NCBI GenBank assembly: GCA_038030265.1
Contig: CM075942.1
Span: forward strand, 70,374,926-70,438,925
Length of the DNA stretch: 64,000 nt
Source: Corythucha ciliata
Taxonomy: Eukaryota > Arthropoda > Insecta > Hemiptera > Tingidae
Direction: 5' to 3'
In this document: positions 11,601 through 22,900 of the stretch, piece after piece
Layout: each line of letters opens with the position of its first letter
Position numbering within the stretch: position 1 is the first letter of the stretch
Program-made: the position numbers and the translations under genes
The notes under the pieces: model-generated
What the model was told of the DNA's origin: nothing
What the model saw: only the letters and a program-made list of their open reading frames with translations
Databases searched by the model: none

Positions 11601-13223
11601 TTCAATTAATTCACTAATTGACGGACATATAAAGAAAAAAGTGACGTAATACATGCACTGACCCGATAGGTGCAGTTTGAGTTCCGAGAGGGGATTTCTC
11701 CTGGGTGGATTCGCTCTTTGCGTTGACTCCCGGGTAGCTCAGTTGGTTAGAGTCCCTGCCGCAAGACCAGGAGGTCGTGTGTTCGAAGCCCACCTGAAGA
11801 GCAATTTTTTCTCGGAACTCAAAACAAGAAGAAAAAAAAAAAAGAAATGGTAAGTATTTAATTTCAAGATTAATTTCTTTATTTTCAGCCTCCCCACTCC
11901 CTCAAATTCACAGTTGTGACTTGAATAGTGCGGTGGGGGGGGGGTAATCCCGTAATTGTCCGTAGAAAGGGCCTTCCAAATTTAATTAATTTAACAAATT
12001 CACTATCTTCAGCGCTGATGGTCAGAGGTTCAAGGGATTAAATTGTAATAATTGCAGTCAGCTTTTCCATTTTTAGTAAATTCTGGAGAAGTGAGATTGA
12101 ATGTGATCTCCTGCATTCATTGTTGGTGGGATTCCTTGCCTTTTGATGATTTTCTTAATGCATTTGAATTATGTACCTATTTTCCTTTCAAGGAAAGCGT
12201 CGAGGTGCTTGATGCCAATGACGTCCGAACGGAGTACGAGCTGGCCGGCGCTAGATACATTTTAGGGAATTGTCTTCCCGGTAATTTTGTTTTTCAATTT
12301 AATTAACTTATGTCCAGATCTGGGAATATTGTTTTTTTGTTGTTGTTGTTTAGACGCTACCAAAGATGAAGTTATTTCAGCGTGTACCTCCGCCCGAGAA
12401 TACCGAATAGCGGCGAGAATTTCAAAAATGTGCCAAATGTCTTGTACCCCTGTCATTCAGAATTTCACTGCTTCTGTCGTATCGTTGTCGGACGACGCTA
12501 ATGACTGGCAATGGCTGTGTTGTAACGAAATTGGCGGTAGGTGAAAATCTAGTTATTTTTTAGCGCACATAAATCTAATCCATTGGTTTGTGTAGGTGTC
12601 AAAGTTTCGGAGTATAACGCTGAGGAAATGGGCTGGAGGATTCTCAGACATTTTATTGATAAGTACGAACAAGTTTCCGAGCTTCATAGAGCAGCTGCAA
12701 GTACAATAATTGAAATGGGTCATTTCTTGCCCTCGTGGTTGGTGTCTTCCTACAAGGTACACGTTTTATCAACTCATTAGTCTCTTTAGAAGCCTTGAAC
12801 TCATAACATCTGTGTTTTGAGCAGAAGAAAAACGCGCCTGAACTTCTCAGGCTTTATCTCAGTCACGGATTGCTTTTTGAAGCCTCGGAATTGGCCTGCG
12901 ATTACCTCAGAGCTGGCATGGGTGTTGGATTTGAAGCATTCAGTATGGATGTGCCACTTGTACCTGACAGCCCTCCAATTTGGCTCCCGATTAATACCAT
13001 AGAGATACTTCTGAAGAATTAAGGGAGCACAAGGTAGGTCCTAACACCAGCAGGTGACAAGTGATCTGTCTAATTCTTGTTGGGGCGTTTATTATTATAC
13101 GTTATTTTGTTAACTTAACAGCTGGAAAAAGAACTGGAAACCACCTTCAACGACTTTATGACTCTGGCTAGAAGAATTTCAAAGGAAATTTGCTTAAATA
13201 AAACACAACAACCGGCGTTTTAA
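2686..13223 (+). CDS. NUP160: Nuclear pore complex protein Nup160, 23 exons
   Basis: Scaffold nucleoporin of the Y (Nup107-160) complex, acting in nuclear pore assembly and mRNA export. I spliced it by hand; every junction has GT/AG and phases agree. Exons: 2686-2782, 2844-2934, 2995-3202, 3280-3376, 3434-3608, 3680-3837, 3893-4041, 4104-4253, 4321-4425, 4497-4633, 4692-4879, 4939-5166, 5232-5310, 5379-5478, 5546-5697, 5775-5875, 5946-6145, 6215-6664, 12193-12280, 12354-12536, 12596-12756, 12825-13033, 13122-13223. About 1,202 residues, against about 1,400 in vertebrates. The N-terminal ~400 residues fit the beta-propeller and the rest the helical stack. Exon 18 is the best match (LVEFSF, then RARALNF, YNLLYAFH, and DDGWIVRP). 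The C-terminal exons also match (LPSWLVSSYK, ELLRLYLSHGLL). The ATG is the first in frame with exon 2. Exon 22 carries a 1-base frameshift (separate entry). Identification is from known family sequence, not a search. Confidence 0.93.
6735..7230 (+). mobile_element. SINE-like foldback element with a tRNA-Thr-like core
   Basis: The element is flanked by a perfect 12-bp direct repeat, GTACGCTTATCT (6723-6734 and 7231-7242), as expected for target-primed insertion. The left arm (about 6735-6816) is the inverse of 7105-7192. A second tail block is repeated directly at about 6826-6907 and 7160-7230. Between them is a tRNA-like unit (separate entry) bracketed by GAGTTTCGAGAAA at 6957 and its inverse TTTCTCGAAACTC at 7107. 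It lies in NUP160 intron 18. The remainder of 6665-6734 is unique intron. Confidence 0.75.
7030..7103 (+). tRNA. tRNA-Thr(AGT)-like sequence with encoded CCA, inside a repeat
   Basis: The A box TGGCGCAATTGG is at 7035-7046 and the B box GGTTCGAATCT at 7079-7089. The anticodon arm CTGGA-CTAGTAA-TCCAG (7054-7070) gives anticodon AGT at 7061-7063. The acceptor strands CACCGTG and CGGGGTG pair except for one G-G position. The T stem has a weak pair. A discriminator C and a CCA follow directly (7100-7103). Eukaryotic tRNA genes do not normally encode CCA, so this looks derived from a mature tRNA or selected as one. It is probably a SINE head rather than a working tRNA gene. Confidence 0.6.
7670..7960. 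repeat. Degenerate minisatellite, GACGAAATTGACAGTTT type
   Basis: Repeated short units such as GACGAAATTGACAGTTT and GGACGGAATTGGCAGTTT, period roughly 21-26 bp, with strong drift. The same family forms arrays at 24000-24560 and 43090-43270. The preceding 7243-7670 has looser units of the form AAACTGACAATTCGC. No coding potential. Confidence 0.65.
7985..8600. repeat. Four to five tandem copies of a ~130-150-bp unit
   Basis: The landmark GTTCTTCCGGTTAATTAA, or a close variant, recurs near 8010, 8138, 8287, 8430 and 8570. Shared blocks lie between (ACGATCAT, AAAACCTGTTGC, GGCAAATGCCCC). Copies are diverged. It sits between the minisatellite and the next TIR element in NUP160 intron 18. Confidence 0.7.
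8728..11533. mobile_element. Non-autonomous hAT-type element, 2.8 kb, exact TSD
   Basis: The ends are CAGTGGCGGATCC and GGATCCGCGCCTG (inverse CAGGCGCGGATCC). Flanking 8-bp copies are CTGAAAAT (8720-8727) and CTGAGAAT (11534-11541), one mismatch. Removing it restores the continuous arm of the surrounding TIR element, which proves the insertion. The interior has no transposase. It holds a ~40-bp-period array of the form CACTAAAAAACCAATTTCGCGG (broken here by drift) at 9430-10320, then arrays at 10370-10760 and 10680-11030. Confidence 0.88.
9430..11030. repeat. Minisatellite arrays inside the hAT-type element
   Basis: Three successive arrays. At 9430-10320, units of about 40 bp alternate CTCACTAAAAAACC with AATTTCGCGGATTTT. 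At 10370-10760, units contain GCAAAATTCATGCGAAACGC. At 10680-11030, units contain AAATTGTCATTTTGAAG. Open frames across them on both strands are by-products of the repeat and not genes. Confidence 0.7.
11727..11802 (+). tRNA. Degenerate tRNA-like sequence in a TIR element
   Basis: The A box TAGCTCAGTTGG (11735-11746) and a B box GTGTTCGAAGCC (11779-11790) are clear, and the 5' acceptor TCCCGGG looks authentic. The anticodon arm is damaged: position 33 is G and the closing pair is C-C, with CAA at the anticodon position. The 3' acceptor no longer pairs with the 5' side. Instead, outer GCTCTT and AAGAGC can pair around the unit. Treat as a pseudo-tRNA or SINE head, not a gene. Confidence 0.55.
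12825..13033 (+). other. NUP160: NUP160 exon 22 with a 1-base deletion and premature TAA
   Basis: Exon 21 ends in phase 0 and exon 23 begins in phase 0, so exon 22 should be a multiple of 3, but it is 209 nt. The reading frame meets TAA at 13019-13021. One extra base near 13012 (for example a lost G in CTGGAAG) would reopen the frame through the donor at 13034 and into exon 23, which still encodes a plausible C terminus ending at 13223. This is either a real C-terminal truncation of about 38 residues or a base-calling error. Confidence 0.8.
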
Positions 13224-13298
13224 TACAGTCCGGATTGTAATCAAATGATATTCCTGATACCCCTCCCAACTTTTATTATTGCTCGAGTTTCTCATGAG

Positions 13299-13304
13299 AA
13301 TAAA
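13299..13304 (+). promoter_or_regulatory. Candidate polyadenylation signal of NUP160
   Basis: AATAAA lies 76 bp after the NUP160 stop codon, the first such hexamer outside the coding sequence. The 745-bp gap to AP3D1 (13224-13968) therefore holds the NUP160 3' UTR and the AP3D1 promoter and 5' UTR. I see no mobile element in it. A GTAAGT-type donor at about 13437 could end an untranslated AP3D1 first exon, but this is only a guess. Confidence 0.5.
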
Positions 13305-13968
13305 ATTCGTCATCTTCGATAAGAGAAATATCAAGCCCCCGTATTAGTCTGAAGTGGGTCGCCGTGAAAACGTGTGAAGAGAAAAGTATTCCGAGTCCGA
13401 AAAACTGCAACGTTGGCGCAAGATCAACGGAAATGGTAAGTTAATTTTTAGAAGTCCAAGAGGAGTTCCAATAATGTTCCACCCTCCCATTTTTTAAATT
13501 ATCGTTCAGCAATGGTGGAAATGATGATAATCAAAAAGATATTTCTTATTTATAATGTTTATTTCGCGTTTCCAAGACGCACGCCGCGCCGAGCATGGGC
13601 AAGTGCAAAAGGGCAGCATGACGTAACGTCGGACGGTCGGACTTCGAGGGGAGGTTGCAAGTTGAAAGGTTACAAATTATTCAGGTTAGAGAAGCGATGA
13701 CGAGTGACGACACGAAGTGATATGAAGAAGGCGATTCGCATGTTCAACTTCTTATAAGATAATTCTAGGAGAAAATTCGCTGTAGAACGCTCCGGTAATT
13801 TATTTTAGCCGAATCTGTGATCTGGAAAATGAGACTTCATTGAAAAACATCGAGTGTCGGTGGCCCTCCCTAGTTTAAGCTTCCAAATCTGTGTCATACT
13901 TTTTGTATCCCTTGATAAACTTGTGTCACTAGTTCTCCAAATTGGATATCCAGAAGAGTCAAGCCGTC

Positions 13969-16900
13969 ATGGCTTTGAAAAAAGTTAAGGGCAACCTGGA
14001 GAGGATATTCGACAAGAATTTAACGGATTTGGTTCGTGGAATTCGGAACAATAAAGACAATGAGGTGAGTAAACATATATGCAAATAACAATTTCCTAAC
14101 GCATTGGACAACACTTTATGTTTGTTAACGTTTCTTTTCGTACTAGTTATTTTAATTATACCTATATTACGGCCCTCGTAACTTCTCCGAGCGTACATTG
14201 GGTGAACAGGTGTTACTTGTTGGCAACGTAAACAAACCGATTTCCCCAGGAAACGCTTCACCAATATTTGTTGTGAGCGAAGGCAGTCCATAGCTCAATC
14301 GTAGAGACACGCAGACCGCTGTGCTGTACCCCACCAATCAATGTTGGAAGTGATGATGACCCTATTGGTGTGAGGTGATGGCGATAATCTAATTTTCGGA
14401 TAGTTTACGTTAATAGTTTGATAGTCTTGGTCATGGGCGCGCAGAGACCAAAATTCTGGGGTGGGCCATGCATAAGCCGGGTGACCCCCCCCCCCAATTT
14501 CGTCACAACATGGTTAAATATTATTCCATATTTTCTTGGTCTACTTTTCTGTTTCATCGAAGGAATAAGCACTGGCGGACCTACACGTATCGGGGCCCGG
14601 GGCGGAAATCTTCAAGAGGCCCCTAAAAGTCTCATCCTAAAAGTTGCATTCAGAATATAAACCTCTATGGCTTTTTCCTAATTTTAGCCTAGCTCTTTTC
14701 CTTATATTAGACAAATTACCGCTATTTCTACAACCTATCCTCCAAACAGCGCTTATTCCAAGTTTAAGCCGCGAATTTCTCCATTTTAGCCGCCAATAAG
14801 CAGTGGCGTAGGTAGGAATTTTCCTAGGGTGAGATCAGATTCGTTGTGGTGAGGGGAGGGGGTAATTTCAGCCATCATTCCACCCAGCCTGCACACTCTT
14901 GAATCTATTGGACATCTTTCTGGTCCCATCATAGCCTTGCCCGAGAATAAGATTACTATTAATCCCTGATTCATCCAGACATTCCAGAATTTTCTTTTCG
15001 ATAAATCGTTCCGTTATGGAATGAGTAGAGTAGAGGCTAGTCTGCTAGTCTCATGAAGTTCTCCCGGATGCAGATAGTGTTGAATCGATACCAGTAAATA
15101 GCGTAAAGTATCATTACTTTACAATCGATACCCAGTAGTTTTGGTATCGATACTTTTTTCGATACCAAGTACTATTTCGATACTTTGATTCGATACAGGG
15201 AAATGAGTACTTCAGGAATTGATACTTTTCATTCGATACTGAGTACGATTCGATACTTTTTAATCAATACCGAGTATTTTTTAATTTTAAATTTTTTAAA
15301 TTAATTTAAACACGTGAACTCCCGGCATCGGAAACGTACCGTTTGAAATGAGTACTTTAATTGGTATCGAATGGGTATTGATTAAAACTAGTACGATACT
15401 GAATCAATACCCATTCGATACCGAGTAAAAGTACTCATTTGAAACGATACCGAATCAATACCCTTTCGATACCGAGTAAAAGTACTCATTTGAAACGATA
15501 CCGAATCAATACCCATTCGATACCGAGTAAAAGTACTCATTTGAAACGATACCCATTCGATACCGAGTATTTACTTGTTTGAATCAATACCCATTTGATA
15601 CCGAGTAAAAGTACTCATTTGAATCAATACCCATTCGATACCGAGTATTTACTCGCTTGAATCAATACCCATTCGAGTACTTTTACTCGGTATCGAATGA
15701 GTATTGATTCAAATGAGTACTTTTACTCGGTATCGAATGGGTATTGATTCAAACAAGTAAATACTCGGTATCGAATAGGTATTGATTGAAATGAGTACTT
15801 TTACTCGGTATCGAATGCGTATTGATTCAAATGAGTAGATATTCGGTTTCGGGTATATTCATTCGGTATCGTAAAAGTATCGATTAAGTAAGAGAGTTAT
15901 AAGCTCGGTGCACACTATGCATTTTTCGTAGCATGATTGCTATTTATTTGGAGGTCGAAAGGAAATTTTTTAAAACCGGTAGGCAATCCTATTTCAAAAG
16001 TCGCATAGCGTGCATCGAGCTTAAGTAGTAATTGTGTTTCACTTAAAATGAATCTGTATTTGTATAAGGGAGTAGTGATTGACGACTCGATAAATCATTA
16101 GAGATGGTAGTGCTTTTGGCTTTTGTTGGTTGGTGGTAGAGGGGTTTTATTACAAGCTTGTTGAATCGATACCACTACGGTATCGATACTTTTGAATCAA
16201 TACGAAGTCCTTTTGGTATCGATACTTCTGTACCGATACCGAGTATATATCGATACTTTTTATACGATACTGTAAACAAGTTATATGAGTATTGATACTT
16301 TTCATTCGATACCAAGTACCATTCGATACTTCCCATTCGATACTTCAAATGAGTAAAGTATCGATACTTTGTTGGTATCGATTCAACACTAGATGCAGAT
16401 CGACGAAGTCGATGACACGAGTGCAAAATTAAACGCACACTTTTACCCAATTTAAGGGACAGTGGTGGCCACTCTATGATGTTGGGAAGGAAACCGCGTA
16501 CGTTGGTTAATTGAGCATATCACCACGGGACTCACACTTTCGGCTCAAATCGAAATATTCAGAAAACATGACCCTAAAACATCTCTCAGTTGGGCGATTT
16601 TTAGAGGAAACGGCTAAAATTTAGAAATGGATGAAACCGCGTATCGTGGGGTCACTCGCGGGCCTACACCTATCGGGGCCCAATCGCGGAAATCTCCAAG
16701 AGGCCTCCAAGTCTCTGTATGAACAAGACCATATAATTATAACTTAGCCTTTTCCTTATTTTAGCCACGAATTACCGCTTTTTCACCTTTTCTATCCGCC
16801 AATTAGCGCTTTATGACTAATTTAAGCCGAGAATTTATCAATTTTAAACATGAATGAGTGCTTTTTGTCAACTTTACCCGCAAATCAGCGCCTATTTTCT

Positions 16901-19900
16901 CAATGTTGGCCGCGTTTATCGTTCTTCTCAATTTCAGCCGCGGATTAGCAGTTTTGTCCCCTCTCCCATAACCATGAATTTGCGCATTTTCTCAACTTTA
17001 GCAGCAAAGTAGAGTTTCTTAATTTTCCACGAGTTTTGGAGCTTTCCTCTATTTTAGCAGGAAATTAGCGATTTTTTCCAATTTCTTAGCAGGGGATTAG
17101 CACTTTTCTCAGTTTTAGCTGAAAATTAGAGTTTTTAAAAAAAGTTTTCCTCAATATTAGCCGCGAAATAGAGGGCTTTTCCCAAATCAGGATTTTTTTG
17201 GTTCACCATATGCTATGCATGAGCGATTCTTCTCAGTTTCACCCGCGCATTAGCAGTTTTTTCCCCTCATTGCCATGAATTCGCGCTTTTTCTCAATTAT
17301 CTGCCTCAAAAGTTGCATTAGAAGCCGCGAATGGCGTATTTATTTAGTTTTGACGAAAATTAGAATGTTTCTCAATTTTAGCCGCAAATTAGCACTTTTC
17401 CTCAATATTAGCCCCACTTTCCTCAATATTAGCCGCGAAACCGAGGGCTTTTCACAAATTAGGATTTTTTTGGTTCTCCATTATGCTATGCGTGAGCGAT
17501 TTTTCTCAGTTTTACCCGCGCATTAGCAGTTTTTTCGTCGATTGCCATGAATTCGCACTTTTTCTCCATTTCTGCCTCAAAAGTTGCATTCAGAAGCCGC
17601 GAATGGCGTAGTTATTCAGTTTTGATGCAAATTAGAATGTTTCTCAATGTTCGCCGCGGGTTAGCACTTTTTATCAATTCAGGCCTAAAATAATTATTTA
17701 TTTTCTAAATAATACCTGCAAATTAGCGGGGTTTTCACATTTTAGCATCGTATTAGCAATTTTATGTTACTTTTAGGTATAGCTTATTGCTTCTTCTCAG
17801 TTCTAGCCCGTGAATCAGCGTTGTTTTTACTTATAACCGTGCATGAATGTGCGGTTTTTCTCAATTTTAGCCACAAAGTTGCCTTCAGATTAAGGCGCGT
17901 GAATTAAAAATTTCACCACACTTCATACGAAAATTAGTGATGTTCCTGAATTTTAGAAGTGAATTGGCGCTTTTTCTAAATTTTAGCTGCCGTAGCGTTT
18001 CCAACCAGTGCACTACCGACTTCTCTCAATGTTTGCCAAGAATTGGCGTTTTCCTCAATTTGAAGCTGCAAATAAGTCATTTTTTCTATTTGTTTAGCTG
18101 AGACTTAGCACTTTTCCCCAATTTGAACTAAAAATTAGCGTTTTTCTCAAATTTAGCCGCGTTAATTAGTGATTTTTTTCAATTTTAGCCACGAATTAGT
18201 GACTTTATACATTTGCATCCGCGAATTAGCGTTTTTCCTCACCTATATCCGCCAATTCCAAATTAGAGATTTCACCCAATTTCAGCAGTGGAATAGCGTT
18301 TTACTCAAATTTTGCGACGATTTAGCATCTATTCCCTTTTTTATACGCGAAAGGGCGATTTTTCGCAATTTCAGTTGTGAATTTGCCATATTTGTCCAAT
18401 TTTAACTTGAAAGCGTATTTTTGTCAATAATATAGCGTGTTTTCTGAAATTCAACCTCGGGGTTGGCCCAAAAACAACACTTTTGCGTTGATTTCCACAA
18501 TTTATTCGTAGAATGGCTTCCATGCACCGCGAATCAGCGATTTTTCCTCAATTTTAGTTTGGAAGTTGCTTCGCGAGACCACGAATAAGCGCTTTTTCGA
18601 AGGTATAGACACGAATATCAGCGAATTTTTCAATTTTTGCCGCGTCAGCAAGTTGGCAAATTGCCGATTAGCACTTTACCGGTCTTTAAGAACCTAATGA
18701 AACTGGGGACACGGTGTATTTCCTCTTTTTAGCCGCGATTTTTCTTCAAGATGTCGTGAATTTTTTCAATTTGAGCCACCAGAATAGCGCTTACGGGTGC
18801 TCATTCGAATAATCGGCCCACAGTCGTTGCTGATATCACTTGCAACGTTATATTCTCCAGGTCCGATAAACAGGAATTTGTAGAAAGTAGCCAAATCGCT
18901 GTCCTACCGTCCGACCTATTCACATACCTACATCCATGGATAACCTAAAAATCCTCATTTTTACGTATTCAAGCTTTTCGGGCGCCCCCTCCCCCCCTGG
19001 CCCTTACCTCGGTACAGAAGCATGGACGCACGCGGACCTTTTCGGGCTGCTTGAAGTCGAGAAAATCAGCTAAACGTAACTTCAACGAGAAACGCTCATT
19101 TTTGGAGATTTTATGAGGCTCTTTAGATCGTTGGTACTAGTGCCCCTTCGTTCGCTTATTTGTAGCTCTGGGGAGGGGGGGGATCTATCCCCCATATCCC
19201 CCCTCCCGTACCTACGCCTCTGCGAATGAGTGCTTTTTGACGACTTTACCAGCAAATTAGCGCTTTTCGCCGCAATTTAGCCGCCGATAAACATAAACAA
19301 ACATATGCGCATCGAAGTACCTTTTTTATCCGTGAGTCAGCAATGTTTATTAACTTTCCTCGGGTTGGTGTTTTCCACAATTTTAGCTGCAAATTCGCGA
19401 TTTTTTCTAGCAGTGACCAGGAAATTGGCACTTTACTCAGTTTGAGCTGAAAATTATAGTTTTACTCAATATTACCGCAAAATAGCGTTTTTTTTTCGCT
19501 AAATGTTTACGACAAATTAGCATTTTTTTTGTTCACCATAATCGTACGCTTCGGAATTAGCGATTTTTTCTCAGTTTTAGCCGCGAATTTGCGGGTTTTT
19601 CACCCATTGCCATAAATTGGCGCTTTTTCTCAATTTTAGCCTCAAAAGTTGACCGAGGAAGCCGCGATTAGCGTATTTCAAATGTTTGACGCAAATTGAA
19701 AATTGTCTCAATTTTCGCCGTGAATTAGCGATTTTCCTCCATTTCAGCCGCGAATTAGCGCTTTTTCGTAATTTTAGCAGCGTTTCTAACCCGTGAATTA
19801 GTGAATTTTGTTCATTTTTAACCTCGAATTGGAGTTTTCCGATATTTTAAGTGCAAATTGGCAATTTTTCCATTTTTGGCAGCGTATTAGCATTTTTTTA

Positions 19901-22900
19901 AATTTCAATTCAGGCTGAGAATTAACCTTTCTATTATTTTTAGCCTGAATAATTTACTTATTTTCTCAATATTGGCCGCGAAATAGCGGGTTCTTTTCCA
20001 TTTTAGCACCGCATTAGCAGTTTTTTTAAATTTTTGCCATGGAATTTGCGTTTCTTCTCAGTTCTGGCGATGAATCAGTGTTTTATTTTACTTATAGCCA
20101 TGAATTTGCCGTTTTTCTCAATTTCGAGACCATGAATCAGCGCTTTTTCGCAGTTATAGTCACGAATATTAGCGAAATTTTCAATGTTTTGCCGTGTCAG
20201 CAAGTTGGAAATTGCCGATCAGCGCTTTACTGGGCTTAAGGACCTAACGAAACTGGGGGCACGGTGTATTTCCTCTTTTTGGCCGCGAATTTTCCTCAAG
20301 GTAGTGCGAATTTTCTCAATTTGAGCTACCCAGAATAGTTCTTTCGGGGGCTCAATCGAATATTCAGCCCACTTTCTTTACTGATATCAATTGCAACTTT
20401 ATATTCTCCAGGTCGGATACACTTGAAATTTGTAGAAAGTAGCCAAATCGCTGTTCAACCGTTCGACCTTTTCTCACATACACCTACGTCCATGGATAAC
20501 CTAAAAATCCTCATTTATCCGTATTTAAGCTTTTCGGGCGGCCCTATCTGATCCGGGGTGGTTCGCCCCCCCCCCCTCGCCCTTCCTCGGTAAGCTACTG
20601 CGTGGGGTGTGAAGTCCAAGGAAGCAGCTGGAATCACGCGGTCCTTTTCGGACTGCTGAAGTCGAGAAAATCTGCTAAAACTAACTTCAACGAGAAACAC
20701 TCATTTTCGGAGATTTTATGGTGTTCTTTAGAGCGTTGGTACTGTCCCTTCGTTCGTATACTTGTAGCTCTGGGGGGGGGGGGGAATCTAACCCCCTTAT
20801 CCCCGTCGTACCAGCGAATCTCGGCGTAAAACGCGTTCAAGCTGTCTTCGTTCTCGCGCCGGCTTCCGGCAGTTTACCCTATAGTTTTTTAACAACCCAT
20901 TGTATTAAGAGGAATGTGTTCTCCATATTTTAGCTATGTACAACATTCTCTTTCAGGCCAAATACATAGCTCAGTGCATAGAAGAAATAAAACAGGAGCT
21001 CAGGCAAGACAATATCGCTGTTAAAGCGACAGCCGTTGCCAAATTAACCTATGTAAGGTCACGCGTTAAGTTATTTTTGCCTACAGGAGTGACTAATTTC
21101 CCTTATTTGACATATATAGCTTCAAATGCTCGGTTATGACATGAGCTGGGCAGGATTCAATGTGATCGAAGTTATGTCGTCGCCTAAATTCACCTACAAG
21201 AGAATCGGGTATCTAGCGTCAAGTCAAAGCTTTCACGCTGACACTGAGGTATGTCTCTCATTCAGCCACTAATAATGTTCTGAAGTTTTAATTTGTTTGT
21301 CTCTTCACCAAAGTTACTTATGTTGACCACAAATATGGTTCGTAAAGATTTGAACAGCCAAAACCAGTATGACGCTGGTTTGGCGCTATCGGCGCTCTCA
21401 TGCTTCATTAGTTCGGACCTGGCGAGAGATTTAGCTAACGATATAATGACTTTGGTCTGTTTTCTACACAAACCTCCTTCAAATAGAATAACCGTGTCTA
21501 AATTTTGGCATCTCATCCTGTAGATGACATCAACAAAACCTTACCTGAGGAAGAAAGCGGTTCTTATGATGTACAAAGTGTTTTTGAGGTACCCGGAAGC
21601 TCTTCGACCGGCATTTCCTCGCCTGAAGGAAAAACTGGAAGATCCCGATTCCGGTTCGATCTCAAGTGTTCAACTCTAATCACGCTGTTGCTGTTCATAT
21701 TAACACATTTTTTTCGATTTTTAAGGCGTGCAATCGGCGGCCGTCAACGTAGTATGCGAACTCGCTAGAAAGAATCCTAAGAACTACCTAAGTTTAGCAC
21801 CAATTTTCTTTAAATTGATGACGACATCTTCAAATAATTGGATGTTAATTAAAATAATTAAATTGGTGAGTTTTTTAATATAGTTCTTACAAGCATTTAA
21901 TAGGTGTTGGTGGCGGTGGGGGGGGGGAATAAGAAAAGGAATTGCTCGCGGCATCCTGTTTCAGTTTGGCTCTATGACGTTTATCGAGCCTAGAATAGGT
22001 ACGCGTCTAACTCGTCCTCTAATTGATCTCATCTCAAGGTAAACTGAAATAAATAACGAGATTCCAACAGAGTCCTAAGGGAGCTAAGTATTCCGCCTGG
22101 AGCTTCTTCTTTCCCTTTGCAATATGTATTATGCTTTGGTTCGTATTTAAGTATTTAATCCCCCCCTCCCCCGCGGGCTGAGGCCAGTTTTTTTCTTCCT
22201 AAAAGTGTGTGATCAATGAAGATGCTATACACATGACGCAAAAATGTATATTAGATGTTGCGTTTCCCTTTTCTAATTTCAGTTTGGTGCGTTGACTCCC
22301 CTAGAGCCTAGACTCGGTAAGAAGCTTATTGAGCCACTCACGAATCTCATTCACAGGTAAAGGTGCACGAATTTTGAAAAAAAAAAAGCTAAGTCTTTAG
22401 CACTCCATCGAAGCTTTTCCTATATTTAATTATTTGTTATTAGGTCTTTATCCCTTTTCCATGTCCCAATAAATGTGTCGAATCAGTGCCTCATAATTTT
22501 AATTTCAGCACGTCGGCCATGTCACTACTTTACGAGTGCATTAATACTGTGATTGCCGGTAAGCATGAACGTAAAAAGCTCCCTGTTCCTATTTTCTTCA
22601 TTTGAAATTTTTTTGTGGTTTCAGTATTAATATCCATATCTTCCGGCATGCCGAACCACAGTGCTTCTATTCAATTATGCGTCCAAAAATTACGTATTCT
22701 CATCGAGGATTCCGATCAAAATTGTAGGTATTTAGGCTGGGACTTGGCTATTTTGAACATTAAAACCGGCTAAATTTGTTTATAATTGTTTTTTTTGTTT
22801 AAAGTGAAATATTTAGGCCTCTTAGCTATGTCAAAAATTTTAAAGACTCATCCAAAGTCCGTCCAGTCGCATAAAGACTTAATAATGCAATGCCTAGACG

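Larger units (their letters stand above)
8611..12004. mobile_element. Long-inverted-repeat element with a tRNA-like core, split by a hAT-type insertion
   Basis: The left arm (8611-8727, continuing at 11542-11577 after the insert) is the inverse of 11846-12004: about 150 bp of TIR with few mismatches. Its inner end reads TTGAAATTAAATACTTACC. The centre (about 11670-11825) has GAGTTCCGAGA, a tRNA-like unit, and CTCGGAACTC. Without the nested insert the element is about 580 bp. No target duplication is obvious. Confidence 0.75.
14568..20830. mobile_element. Outer copy of the minisatellite-bearing hAT-type family in AP3D1 intron 1
   Basis: The left terminus is CACTGGCGGACCTACACG near 14569 and the right terminus is a degraded CGTACCAGCG near 20815. 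The last ~570 bp (20200-20800) is a close copy of the last ~570 bp of the inner element (18650-19220). Both contain the AACTTCAACGAGAAAC block and a run of G beside GTAGCTC. The interior is the ~30-bp array. It was entered by the inner copy at 14801-19222. The earlier part of intron 1 (14065-14567) is unique or unassigned. Confidence 0.6.

Noticed and set aside
15340..15890. CRISPR-like regular repeats
   Set aside because: Units are contiguous without unique spacers, reverse direction midway, and lie inside a TIR element of an animal genome.
20760..20785. Long G or C runs as motifs (also at 45592, 45797, 54771)
   Set aside because: Homopolymer runs are part of the element ends and prone to sequencing error; no meaning assigned.
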